Notes under the pieces: generated by a model | Database searches by the model: none | What the model saw: the letters and a program-made list of their open reading frames with translations, nothing else | What the model was told of the DNA's origin: nothing | Source: Nocardioides massiliensis | Lineage (GTDB): Bacteria > Actinomycetota > Actinomycetes > Propionibacteriales > Nocardioidaceae | Assembly (NCBI RefSeq): GCF_030811215.1 | Contig: NZ_JAUSQM010000001.1 | Coordinates: 3,744,001 to 3,808,000 of the forward strand | Reading direction: 5' to 3' | Length of the DNA stretch: 64,000 bases | Made by a program: the position numbers and the translations under genes | Shown here: piece after piece, positions 16,365 to 24,414 of the stretch | How the letters are laid out: each line of letters begins with the position of its first letter | Position numbering within the stretch: position 1 is the stretch's first letter

Positions 16365-17591
16365 GTGCCCAGTCGTTTCCGCGCGCTCACCCGCGACCAG
16401 CTCGCCACGCTCGTGCCCGAGCTGCTGCTGATCGGGCAGCTCATCGACCGCTCCGGCATGGCGTGGTGCATCTCCGCCTTCGGTCGCGACGCGATGGGCG
16501 ACATCGCCATCGAGGAGTGGGCCGGGGCGTCCCCCATCTATGCCCCGCGGATGCAGCGCGCGCTCGGCTTCGAGGGCGACGACGTCACCACGCTCGTCAA
16601 GGGCCTGCAGCTCGACATCGGTGCGCCGCCTCAGTTCATGGACTTCCGCTACACCATCCACAGCCCGACGCACGCGGAGTTCCACCTCGACCACTGCGGC
16701 GCACTGCTCGACGTGGAGCCGATGGGTGACGACTACGTCACGGTGATGTGCCACGACATCGAGGACCCCACCTTCGACGCCACGGCCGCCGCGACGAATC
16801 CCAAGGCGCGGTTCCGGCCGATCCACCGGCCGCCGCGGGTGCCGGCCGACCGCGCACCGCACTGCGCCTGGACGATCGTCATCGACGAGGCCAACGAGCC
16901 GCTCGACCACCTGCCGCCCTACCACCACGTGATCACCAAGCACGCGGCGAGCATCGAGCTCGACCCGATCGACCCGCACGACGACGGCCTGGCCGACTAC
17001 AGCGGACCGGTGCTCGACGACCTCGACTTCGGCGCGTTCTCCCACTCGGCGCTCGTGCGGATGGCCGACGAGGTCTGCGTGCAGATGCACCTGCTCGCAC
17101 TGTCCTACACCCACGCCGTGCGTCAGCGTGCCGCCGACGAGCACCAGACCCGCCAGATCGCCCGCTCCTGCCTGGTCGGCCTGGCCGGCATCGCGGCCGA
17201 GCGGATCCACCGCGCCCTGGACCTGCCGGCCGACGAGAAGGGTGCCCTGCGCACCCTCGAGCTGCACCCGCTGCTCAACCCGGCGGCCTACGTCGAGGCC
17301 GACGTCGACGCCGACACGGTCAGCGTGCGGCCGTCGCTCGCCCACGAGGACGAGGACGCCTGGATCGTCCTGGTCGACGCGGAGAACCCCGCCGCCCTGC
17401 AGGCGATCGTGCGTGCGATCGACCCGCACCTCGACGTGGAGATGTCGGGGCCTGCCGACGGCTGGACCGCCCGGGTCGTCCGTCGCGACGAGCCCGCGCC
17501 CGAAGCCCGCGAGGTGCAGGTGACCCGGTTCAGCGCCGGCGCCAGCTTCACCTTCGAGCCGCGTCGCTCCCTGCCGATCACCCCCGTCTGA
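16365..17591 (+). CDS. Conserved protein of unknown function, first gene behind KstR-like box
   Basis: 408 residues, GTG start with AAAGG six bases upstream. No signal peptide or membrane helix is visible. I do not recognise the family. Notable are a His/Cys-rich segment (AEFHLDHCGALLDVEPMGDD, VTVMCHDIEDPTFDATA) and RFRPIHRPPRVPADRAPHC followed by NEPLDHLPPYHHVITKHA, which could bind metal or form an active site, and a helical part HLLALSYTHAVRQRAADEHQ. Its position as first gene of an operon with SDR, ADH, F420 oxidoreductase and a phosphotransferase behind a steroid-type operator suggests a role in catabolism, but that is inference only. Confidence 0.6.
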   Translation: MPSRFRALTRDQLATLVPELLLIGQLIDRSGMAWCISAFGRDAMGDIAIEEWAGASPIYAPRMQRALGFEGDDVTTLVKGLQLDIGAPPQFMDFRYTIHSPTHAEFHLDHCGALLDVEPMGDDYVTVMCHDIEDPTFDATAAATNPKARFRPIHRPPRVPADRAPHCAWTIVIDEANEPLDHLPPYHHVITKHAASIELDPIDPHDDGLADYSGPVLDDLDFGAFSHSALVRMADEVCVQMHLLALSYTHAVRQRAADEHQTRQIARSCLVGLAGIAAERIHRALDLPADEKGALRTLELHPLLNPAAYVEADVDADTVSVRPSLAHEDEDAWIVLVDAENPAALQAIVRAIDPHLDVEMSGPADGWTARVVRRDEPAPEAREVQVTRFSAGASFTFEPRRSLPITPV

Positions 17592-17598
17592 GCACCCG

Positions 17599-18429
17599 AT
17601 GACCCCGGTCCTCGCGCTCGCCGGCGCCGGCGACATGGCCACCGCCGTGGCCGTCCGGTTCGCCGCCACCCACACCGTCGTCGTCGGCGATCCCCGGGCG
17701 GCCAACCGCGCCGTCACGGTCGAGGCCGTGCGGGCGGCCGGCGGCACGGCGACCGAGGTCCCGCTCGACGTCACCGACCCCGATCAGCTCGCCGCCTTCC
17801 GCGCCACCTGTGCCGAGGCTGGGACCGTCACGGCGCTCCTCGTGGCTGCCGGGCTCGGTCCCGTCCAGGCGACACCGGCCCGCATCGTCGAGGTCGACCT
17901 GCTCGGCGTGGTCCGCGTCGTCGAGGTGTTCGCCGACGTGCTCGCGCCCGGTGGCGCGGCGCTGGTCATCTCCAGCATCGCCGGGCACTACCTCGGCCCC
18001 GTCGCGCCCGAGGTCGAGGGCGCGTGGGCGCACCTGCCGTTCGAGGAGCTGGGCGCCCATCCGGAGCTCTCCGCCGAGGCGCTCGCCGACAACCCGTCCC
18101 TGGCCTACATGCGGGCCAAGCGCGCCGTCCAGCTGCGGGTGCGTGCGGCGGCGGGCCCGTGGGGCGCCCGCGGCGTACGCATCAACACGATCAGCCCCGG
18201 GGTGATCGACACCGCGATGGGTCGCGAGGAGCTCGCCAGCCCCCACGGCGCCGGCATGCGGATGCTGCTCGACGCCGCTCCCCTCCCGCGGGTCGGCACC
18301 GTCGAGGAGGTCGCGTCCGCCGCGGCCTTCCTGCTCGGCCCCGAGGCTGCTTACATCACCGGCACCGACCTGATCGTCGACGGCGGCTCCGTGGCCACCG
18401 CCCTCCTCCCACCCGCACCGGCCACCTGA
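17599..18429 (+). CDS. Short-chain dehydrogenase/reductase
   Basis: 276 residues. It has a slightly altered glycine loop (LAGAGDMATAVAVRFAATHT, lacking one glycine of TGxxxGxG), Ser in ISSIAGHYLG, YMRAK for the YxxxK pair, and RINTISPGVIDTAMGREELA. An insertion of about 25 residues sits between Ser and Tyr (EGAWAHLPFEELGAHPELS), as in hydroxysteroid-type SDRs with an enlarged substrate pocket. It starts 7 bases after the preceding gene in the KstR-box operon. Confidence 0.83.
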   Translation: MTPVLALAGAGDMATAVAVRFAATHTVVVGDPRAANRAVTVEAVRAAGGTATEVPLDVTDPDQLAAFRATCAEAGTVTALLVAAGLGPVQATPARIVEVDLLGVVRVVEVFADVLAPGGAALVISSIAGHYLGPVAPEVEGAWAHLPFEELGAHPELSAEALADNPSLAYMRAKRAVQLRVRAAAGPWGARGVRINTISPGVIDTAMGREELASPHGAGMRMLLDAAPLPRVGTVEEVASAAAFLLGPEAAYITGTDLIVDGGSVATALLPPAPAT

Positions 18430-18446
18430 CGAGCAGAGGAGCTCCC

Positions 18447-18593
18447 ATGAAGACCCGTCTCAACTGCCCCTGCGGTGAATACATCACCGGCACCGACGAG
18501 GACGAGCTGGTCGCCAACGCCCAGGCGCATCTGTCCGCCGAGCACCCCGGTCGGGAGTACGACCGGGACGCGATCTTGTTCATGGCGAGCTGA
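18447..18593 (+). CDS. DUF1059 family small protein
   Basis: 48 residues, MKTRLNCPCGEYITGTDEDE followed by LVANAQAHLSAEHPGREYDR. The CPCG pair with a downstream H..H pattern is the DUF1059 signature, probably a small metal-binding fold. GCAGAGGAG precedes the ATG. DUF1059 genes often sit in oxidoreductase operons, but no function is established. Confidence 0.82.
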   Translation: MKTRLNCPCGEYITGTDEDELVANAQAHLSAEHPGREYDRDAILFMAS

Positions 18594-18594
18594 C

Positions 18595-19701
18595 GTGCGG
18601 ACCACCGCTGCGGTCGTCCCCGCGCCGGGAGCGCCGTTCGAGATCCGCGAGCTCGAGGTCGACGACCTGCGCGACGACGAGGTGCTCGTGCGCATCGTGG
18701 CCTCGGGGTTGTGCCACACCGACCTCACCATCGCCGCGAGCTACCCGCCCGAGATGCTGCCGGCCGTCCTCGGCCACGAGGGCGCCGGGGTCGTCGAGGC
18801 CGTCGGGCCGGCCGTGGAGGGCATCACCGTGGGCGACCACGTCGTCCTCAGCTTCCGCTCGTGCCGCAGCTGCGCGCCGTGCAAGGCCGGCGACGTCGGC
18901 TACTGCGAGCAGAGCGTCGCCCTCAACTACATGGGCATGCGCCTCGACGGCAGCGTCACCTACCGCGACGGCGACACCCCGGTGATCGGCTCGTTCTTCG
19001 GCCAGTCGAGCTTCGCCCAGCACGCCATCGCGTACGCCGACAACTGCGTCGTGGTCGACAAGGGCGTCGACCTCGTCCACGCCGCACCGTTCGGCTGCGG
19101 CTACCAGACCGGCGCCGGCACCGTCATCAACGTCTTCGACGCCGGCCCGGACGACAGCCTGGCGGTGTTCGGCGTCGGCGCCGTCGGGCTGGCGGCGCTC
19201 GCCGCCGGCGCGGCCCGCGGCCTCGCCACGATGGTGGCGGTCGACCTGCTCCCGAGCCGGCTCGAGGCGGCCGAGCGCTACGGTGCGGTCGGCCTCAACC
19301 CCGCGGACTTCGGCGACGAGCCGGGCACGACGCTCCTCGACCGGCTCAAGGAGGTCACCGGCGGCGGAGCGCGTTACGGCATCGACACGACCGCGATCCC
19401 GGCGGTGGTGTCCCAGGCGATGGCGGCCCTGCGTCCCCAGGGCAAGCTCGCGGCGCTGGGCCTGACCTTCGAGGACTACCAGATCAGCGCGACCGACCTG
19501 CTCCACGGCGGCAAGACGCTCCTGTCGACCATCGAGGGCGAGTCGGACCCGCAGACGATGGTCCCCGCGCTGCTGCAGATGCGTGCCGAGGGCCGCTTCG
19601 ACGTCGACCCGCTGGTCACGACGTACCCCTTCAGCGCCATCAACGAGGCCGTCGCCGACGTGTCGTCGGGGGCGACGGTCAAGGCGGTCCTCACGTGGTG
19701 A
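18595..19701 (+). CDS. Zinc-dependent alcohol dehydrogenase (aryl/benzyl-alcohol type)
   Basis: 368 residues with a GTG start one base after the DUF1059 stop. Zinc motifs: ASGLCHTDLTIAASYP, LGHEGAGVVEAVG and the structural loop CRSCAPCKAGDVGYC. PFGCGYQTGAGTVINVF and LAVFGVGAVGLAALAAG match the class of aryl-alcohol and class III-like dehydrogenases of actinobacteria. It would oxidise an alcohol to aldehyde or ketone with NAD. Located in the KstR-box operon. Confidence 0.88.
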   Translation: MRTTAAVVPAPGAPFEIRELEVDDLRDDEVLVRIVASGLCHTDLTIAASYPPEMLPAVLGHEGAGVVEAVGPAVEGITVGDHVVLSFRSCRSCAPCKAGDVGYCEQSVALNYMGMRLDGSVTYRDGDTPVIGSFFGQSSFAQHAIAYADNCVVVDKGVDLVHAAPFGCGYQTGAGTVINVFDAGPDDSLAVFGVGAVGLAALAAGAARGLATMVAVDLLPSRLEAAERYGAVGLNPADFGDEPGTTLLDRLKEVTGGGARYGIDTTAIPAVVSQAMAALRPQGKLAALGLTFEDYQISATDLLHGGKTLLSTIEGESDPQTMVPALLQMRAEGRFDVDPLVTTYPFSAINEAVADVSSGATVKAVLTW

Positions 19702-20810
19702 TGCCCCGCGAGGGGCAGGCGTTCCCCGAGCTGGGCTGCTACGGGCTGGCGGGACACTCCGAGACCCCGGCCGACCTGATCGACGAGGTGCGGCTGGCCG
19801 AGGAGCTGGGCGTCGGATCGGTCTTCCTCTCCGAGCGGTTCAACCTCAAGGACGCCGCCGTGCTGGTGGGCGCGGCCGTCGCGGCCTCGACCCGCATCGG
19901 CATCGGCACCGCGGCGACCAACCACACGACTCGGCACCCGATCGTCACCGCCACCATGGCGACCACGGCACACCGGATGTCGGGCGGTCGCTACGCGTTC
20001 GGCCTCGGGCGCGGGTTCGACCGGCTCTTCGAGGTGATGGGGATGCCCCCGATCACCTCGGCCCAGATCGCCGACGCCGTCGGGCTCTACCGGCGGCTCT
20101 GGCACGGCGAGATGGTGCTCGGCCACGAAGGTCCGGCAGGCAGCTTCCCGTTCCTGCACCAGGACGCGGCCTTCGACGAGGACATCCCGGTGCTGCTCAC
20201 TGCCATCGGCCCGCGGACGCTGCGCTTCGCCGGCGCCCACGCCGACGGCGTCGTGCTCCACACCTTCCTCACCGACGAGACGCTGGCGCGCGCGGTCGCC
20301 ACGATCCGTGCCGGTGCCGCCGACGCCGGTCGCGACCCGGCCGGTGTGCGCATCTGGTCGGTGCTCGCGACGGTCGAGGACTCGATCGACGAGGAGCTGC
20401 GCCTGCGCAAGCTCGTCGGACGGCTGGCCACCTACCTGCAGGGGTACGGCGAGGTGATCGTCCGCGCCAACGGGTGGGACCTCGCGGTCCTGGAGCGGTT
20501 CCGCCAGGACCCGCTCGTGCAGGGCTACTCCGGCGCCTTCGACCAGGTCGGGACCACCGAGGAGCTGACCTACCTGCGCGACGAGGTCCTCCCCGCACAG
20601 TGGCTCGCGGCGTCCGCCACGGGCAGCGCCGAGCAGTGCGCGCGCCGGATCGCCGACCAGCTCGCCGCGGGTGCCGACAGCGTCGTGCTGCACGGGGCGA
20701 CGCCGACCGAGCTCGCGCCGGTGCTCGAGGCCTGGCGTGCGATCCGCCCGCACGACGACCTGGCCGGGCTGCCGACCAACCCGGGCTGGGCACGCGGGAG
20801 GCCGGCATGA
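19701..20810 (+). CDS. LLM-class F420-dependent oxidoreductase
   Basis: 369 residues. The luciferase-like barrel is shown by LGVGSVFLSERFNLKDAAVL, RIGIGTAATNHTTRHPIVTA, RMSGGRYAFGLGRGFDRLFE and VLLTAIGPRTLRFAGAHADG. These enzymes transfer hydride to or from coenzyme F420, which fits an actinobacterial host. Three start codons (GTG 19695, GTG 19698, ATG 19701) lie at the overlap with the ADH stop; ATG is used here. Substrate unknown; the operon context suggests a ketone, enone or alcohol of a steroid-like compound. Confidence 0.85.
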   Translation: MPREGQAFPELGCYGLAGHSETPADLIDEVRLAEELGVGSVFLSERFNLKDAAVLVGAAVAASTRIGIGTAATNHTTRHPIVTATMATTAHRMSGGRYAFGLGRGFDRLFEVMGMPPITSAQIADAVGLYRRLWHGEMVLGHEGPAGSFPFLHQDAAFDEDIPVLLTAIGPRTLRFAGAHADGVVLHTFLTDETLARAVATIRAGAADAGRDPAGVRIWSVLATVEDSIDEELRLRKLVGRLATYLQGYGEVIVRANGWDLAVLERFRQDPLVQGYSGAFDQVGTTEELTYLRDEVLPAQWLAASATGSAEQCARRIADQLAAGADSVVLHGATPTELAPVLEAWRAIRPHDDLAGLPTNPGWARGRPA

Positions 20811-21859
20811 GCACGCCCCCGGCGGGCGTCGACGACCTCACCCCACAGTGGCTCTCGGCCGCGCTCGACACCCGGGTCGACACGGTGGACGCCACCAGGA
20901 TCGGCACCGGCCAGATGGGCTCGTGCTTCCGCCTCCATCTCGACGGTCCCGAGATCGGCGGGCGCGTCCCCGCGACCGTCCTGGCCAAGCTTCCCGCCGA
21001 GGACCCCGCCTCCCGCGCGATGGTCGCGGGCACCTACCGCGGCGAGGTGCGCTTCTACGCCGAGGTCGCGCCGACCCTCGACATCCGGGTGCCGGGCTGC
21101 CATCACGCCACGGAGGTCGACGACGAGGGGCGGTTCGCGCTGCTGCTCGAGGACGTCGCCGGCGGTCGGGTCGGCGACCAGCTCGCCGGCTGCACGCCCG
21201 CGGAGGCGATCGCCGCCGCCGAGAACCTCGCCGGTCTGCACGGCCCGCGCTGGTGCGACCCGACGCTGGCGGAGATCGACGGGTACGCCGTGTCCGGCCC
21301 GGACGACGCGGCACTGATGGGCGAGTTCCTGCCGCCCGCCGTCGACACCTTCCTGCACCCGGAGACCGGCATCGGCGCACTCGTCAGCGACGAGGACGCG
21401 GCGACGCTGCGGGAGGCCTCCTCGCTGCTGCCCGGGTTCCTCCTCGCCCGCCCGGAGCGGTTCGCCGTGACCCACGGTGACTACCGCCTCGACAACCTGC
21501 TCTTCCTCCCCGACGGCACGTCGGTCGCGCTCGACTGGCAGACCGTCAACCTCGGCCTGCCCGCCCGCGACCTCGCGTTTCTCGTGACCACCGGTCTGCC
21601 GATCGAGGATCGTCGGGCCTGCGAGCGGGACGTGGTCGCGGCCTACCACGCGCGGCTGACGTCGTACGGCGTGGCGCAGGGTCTCGAGGAGTGCTGGGAC
21701 GACTACCGCTTCGCGGTCCTCACGGGGTTGCTCGTGGAGGTGTTCGGGTGCGCGTTCGGAGCCCGCACGGACCGCGGCGACCGGATGTTCGCCACCATGC
21801 TCGCGCGGACCTGCGCCGCGATCCGCGACCTGGACACGCTGGCGCTGGCGCAGGGCTAG
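20807..21859 (+). CDS. APH-type phosphotransferase
   Basis: 350 residues, overlapping the previous stop by ATGA. The kinase-like catalytic loop is VTHGDYRLDNLLFLPDG (HxDxxxxN) and the metal-binding DWQTVNLGLPARDLAFLVTT replaces DFG. The N lobe has GTGQMGSCFRLHL and VLAKLPAEDP with the ATP-binding lysine. This matches the aminoglycoside phosphotransferase/ecdysteroid-kinase-like family common in lipid-catabolic operons. It probably phosphorylates a small hydroxylated molecule rather than conferring resistance. Last gene of the operon; it overlaps the convergent membrane protein by 4 bases. Confidence 0.84.
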   Translation: MSTPPAGVDDLTPQWLSAALDTRVDTVDATRIGTGQMGSCFRLHLDGPEIGGRVPATVLAKLPAEDPASRAMVAGTYRGEVRFYAEVAPTLDIRVPGCHHATEVDDEGRFALLLEDVAGGRVGDQLAGCTPAEAIAAAENLAGLHGPRWCDPTLAEIDGYAVSGPDDAALMGEFLPPAVDTFLHPETGIGALVSDEDAATLREASSLLPGFLLARPERFAVTHGDYRLDNLLFLPDGTSVALDWQTVNLGLPARDLAFLVTTGLPIEDRRACERDVVAAYHARLTSYGVAQGLEECWDDYRFAVLTGLLVEVFGCAFGARTDRGDRMFATMLARTCAAIRDLDTLALAQG

Positions 21860-22182
21860 AGCCGGCTGAGCACGCGGATGGCGAGGATGACGAGGACCGT
21901 CATCAGCACCAGGCCGATCGGTGGCCCGGCCACGTCGACTGCCCCGCGGGCCCGCGTGAGCCGACGCGCGAGCCACCGCCCGACCGCGATCCCGACCATG
22001 GCGAGCGGCCCGAAGACGAGCAGCCAGAGCCACAGCTCGTCGCCGAGGGCGCGGAAGACAGTGTCGCGAGCCGTGCCCTCGTCGCGGGTCGACTCGATCG
22101 TGGCGAGCAGCATCGCGACGAGGAAGGCGCCGGCACACACGGCAGCCCACGTCACCGCGGCCAACCTGCGCACCGTCTCCAT
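21856..22182 (-). CDS. Small three-helix membrane protein
   Basis: 108 residues with three hydrophobic stretches: LAAVTWAAVCAGAFLVAMLL, WLWLLVFGPLAMVGIAVG and GLVLMTVLVILAIRVL. A basic loop (RWLARRLTRAR) follows helix two. No family recognised. It is convergent with the phosphotransferase gene (4-base overlap). Confidence 0.65.
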   Translation of the reverse strand: METVRRLAAVTWAAVCAGAFLVAMLLATIESTRDEGTARDTVFRALGDELWLWLLVFGPLAMVGIAVGRWLARRLTRARGAVDVAGPPIGLVLMTVLVILAIRVLSRL

Positions 22183-22233
22183 CCCGCCTCCCCTGTCGGG
22201 GGAAGTCTGTCAGGCCGCGGGTGGGGAGGCTAA

Positions 22234-22246
22234 GGACCAAGGTCCC
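22234..22246. promoter_or_regulatory. Possible DosR-type box before the PNPOx gene
   Basis: GGACCAAGGTCCC, read on the other strand as GGGACCTTGGTCC, resembles the DosR/DevR dormancy box (GGGACnnnnGTCCC core). It lies 80 bases before the ATG of a PNPOx-like gene, a class often found in DosR regulons. One arm position deviates. Confidence 0.35.
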
Positions 22247-22325
22247 GCCGCGCACTCACCTCCTGCCCTGGCGCGTCACGACCACCCCGGCGACGATGGA
22301 GCTCCCCGACGAGAGGAGCGCGCTC

Positions 22326-22724
22326 ATGTCCCCCGCCCGCCACCTGGTCGACCTCGACACCGCGACCGCCGTGGAGCTGCTGGCCTCCGTGCCGGTCGGT
22401 CGGCTCGTCTGGAACGGCTCCGCCGGGCTGACCGCGATCCCCGTCAACCACGTCTGGCGCGACGGACGCGTCCTGGTCCGGACGACGGCCTACTCCACCA
22501 TCGCGCGCGAGTGTGACGACCAGCCCGTGGCGTTCGAGGTGGACGCACTCGACGAGGATCACCGGATCGGCTGGAGCGTGCTGGTCCGCGGTCGCGCCAG
22601 CATCGACTGGGACGCCGGTCCCGCCAGTGCGCCCACGGACCCGTGGCCGGACGGGCTGCGCCCGCTGGTGCTGGCGATCGACGTCGCCTCGCTCGACGGT
22701 CGTCGCCTGGTCGAGGCTGGTTGA
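22326..22724 (+). CDS. Pyridoxamine 5'-phosphate oxidase-like flavin/F420 protein
   Basis: 132 residues. MSPARHLVDLDTATAVELLA, VGRLVWNGSAGLTAIPVNHV and VAFEVDALDEDHRIGWSVLV are the split-barrel strands of the PNPOx-like family, which binds FMN, F420 or haem. GAGAGGAG seven bases before the ATG fixes the start. Such short proteins with an N-terminal 'L..ECxxLLxxxxxGR'-like motif are frequent in hypoxia and stress regulons, matching the DosR-like box upstream. Substrate unknown. Confidence 0.8.
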   Translation: MSPARHLVDLDTATAVELLASVPVGRLVWNGSAGLTAIPVNHVWRDGRVLVRTTAYSTIARECDDQPVAFEVDALDEDHRIGWSVLVRGRASIDWDAGPASAPTDPWPDGLRPLVLAIDVASLDGRRLVEAG

Positions 22725-22768
22725 CACAGTCGGCGGCTCCGGCGTCGGCGGGCGTAACATGCTCTGCC

Positions 22769-24313
22769 ATGTCCGCCGAGCAGCCAGTCGAGGCCTCCCG
22801 GGGCGCCTTCGCACACCGCCGGGTCTTCATCTTCGCCGCCATCGGCTCAGCCGTCGGGCTGGGCAACATCTGGCGCTTCCCGTACGTCGCCTACGACAAC
22901 GGCGGCGGCGCGTTCCTCATCCCCTACCTGGTCGCACTGCTTGCGGCCGGGCTGCCGTTCCTCATGCTCGACTACGCGATCGGGCACAAGTACCGGGGCT
23001 CCGCACCGCTGTCGTTCCGGCGGATGTCCGGCCGGGGCGCGGAGACGCTCGGATGGTGGCAGGTCGGCATCTGCGCGGTCATCGCGATCTACTACGCCGC
23101 GATCATCGCCTACGCCATCCGCTACGCGTTCTTCTCGCTGGACAACGCCTGGGGCGACGACCCGAACGCGTTCTTCTTCCAGGACTTCCTCGAGTCGACG
23201 ACCGGCTTCGGCTTCGACTTCGTGCCCGGCGTGCTGTGGCCGGTCGTCCTCGTCTGGCTGGTCGTCGTCGCGATCATGGTCGCCGGGGTCCAGAAGGGCA
23301 TCGGGCGCACGGCGCTCGTGTTCATCCCGGTGCTCGCGCTCGCGTTCGTCGCGCTCGTCGTCCAGGCGCTCTTCCTGCCCGGTGCGGCCGCCGGGCTCGA
23401 CGCGTTCTTCACGCCGGACTGGAGCGCGCTCACCGACGCAGCCGTGTGGGGGGCGGCCATCGGCCAGATCTTCTTCTCGCTCTCGGTCGGCTTCGGCATC
23501 ATGATCACCTACGCGTCGTACGTCGGCCGCAAGACCGACATGACCGGGTCCGGGCTCGTCGTCGGCACCGCCAACTCCTCCTTCGAGCTGCTCGCCGGCA
23601 TCGGTGTCTTCGCGGCGCTCGGGTTCATGGCCCAGGCCAACGGCGTCGCGATCGACGAGGTGGCCAGCAACGGCATCGGACTGGCGTTCATCGCCTTCCC
23701 GGCGATCATCTCCGAGGCGCCGGCCGGCGCTCTGATCGGCGTGCTCTTCTTCGGCTCGCTGGTCCTCGCCGGGCTCACCTCGCTGGTGAGCGTGATCGAG
23801 GTCGTGATCTCCGCGGTGCGCGACAAGCTCGACCTCAGCCGCACCAGCGCCGCGCTGGCCGTCGGCATCCCCGTCGCGGTCATCAGTGCCCTGCTCTTCG
23901 GCACCACGACCGGCCTGCCGATCCTCGACGCGATGGACCACTTCATCAACCGGTTCGGCATCTTGCTGGTCGCGGTCATCAGCATGCTCGTCGTCGCCTG
24001 GAAGATGCGCGCGCTGACCGACCTGCGCGGCCACCTCAACGCCACCGGATCGGTGCCCCTGGGCAGCTGGTGGTCGGCGTTGATCGCGGTGGTCATCCCG
24101 TTGGCGCTTGTCTATGTGCTCGTCGACGAGCTCTTGCTCGTGCTCGACAAGCCCTACGGCGACCTCCCGACCTGGCTGATCAACACCTTCGGGTGGGGCA
24201 CCGCCGGCCTCGTCGTCGTCGTCGCCATCGTCCTGGCACAGCTCCCCTGGAGCTCCCGCGTGCCTCTCGACGGCCCACCTACCGACACACCCGAGGAAGA
24301 GGTCTCCCGATGA
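22769..24313 (+). CDS. metP: Sodium-dependent methionine/alanine importer, large subunit (NSS family)
   Basis: 514 residues with about 12 membrane helices. The first helix carries the NSS hallmark GSAVGLGNIWRFPYVAYDNG, which forms the Na+ and substrate site, and helix six region reads QIFFSLSVGFGIMITYASYV. It is followed by a 34-residue one-helix protein overlapping by ATGA, the MetP-MetS arrangement of Corynebacterium, where the pair imports methionine and alanine with Na+. Substrate is inferred from this pairing. Confidence 0.85.
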   Translation: MSAEQPVEASRGAFAHRRVFIFAAIGSAVGLGNIWRFPYVAYDNGGGAFLIPYLVALLAAGLPFLMLDYAIGHKYRGSAPLSFRRMSGRGAETLGWWQVGICAVIAIYYAAIIAYAIRYAFFSLDNAWGDDPNAFFFQDFLESTTGFGFDFVPGVLWPVVLVWLVVVAIMVAGVQKGIGRTALVFIPVLALAFVALVVQALFLPGAAAGLDAFFTPDWSALTDAAVWGAAIGQIFFSLSVGFGIMITYASYVGRKTDMTGSGLVVGTANSSFELLAGIGVFAALGFMAQANGVAIDEVASNGIGLAFIAFPAIISEAPAGALIGVLFFGSLVLAGLTSLVSVIEVVISAVRDKLDLSRTSAALAVGIPVAVISALLFGTTTGLPILDAMDHFINRFGILLVAVISMLVVAWKMRALTDLRGHLNATGSVPLGSWWSALIAVVIPLALVYVLVDELLLVLDKPYGDLPTWLINTFGWGTAGLVVVVAIVLAQLPWSSRVPLDGPPTDTPEEEVSR

Positions 24314-24414
24314 GCACCACCGCGATCGTGATGATGGTCGTCTCCATGCTCGTCCTGTGGGGCGGGCTCGGCCTGGCGATCCTCAACATCGTCCGCAGCG
24401 ACCGCCAGCAGTGA
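24310..24414 (+). CDS. metS: Methionine/alanine importer small subunit
   Basis: 34 residues: MSTTAIVMMVVSMLVLWGGL and a C-terminal NIVRSDRQQ. It is a single membrane helix with a charged tail, as in MetS, and overlaps both metP (ATGA) and cobT (GTGA). MetS is required with MetP for transport in Corynebacterium. Confidence 0.85.
   Translation: MSTTAIVMMVVSMLVLWGGLGLAILNIVRSDRQQ

Noticed and set aside
20807..21859. Aminoglycoside resistance gene
   Set aside because: The APH fold is shared with many metabolic kinases, and the operon context is catabolic; no resistance-gene similarity beyond the fold.
22725..22768. A cobalamin riboswitch before metP-cobTS
   Set aside because: Only 44 bases separate the genes, far too few, and no B12-box-like sequence was seen.
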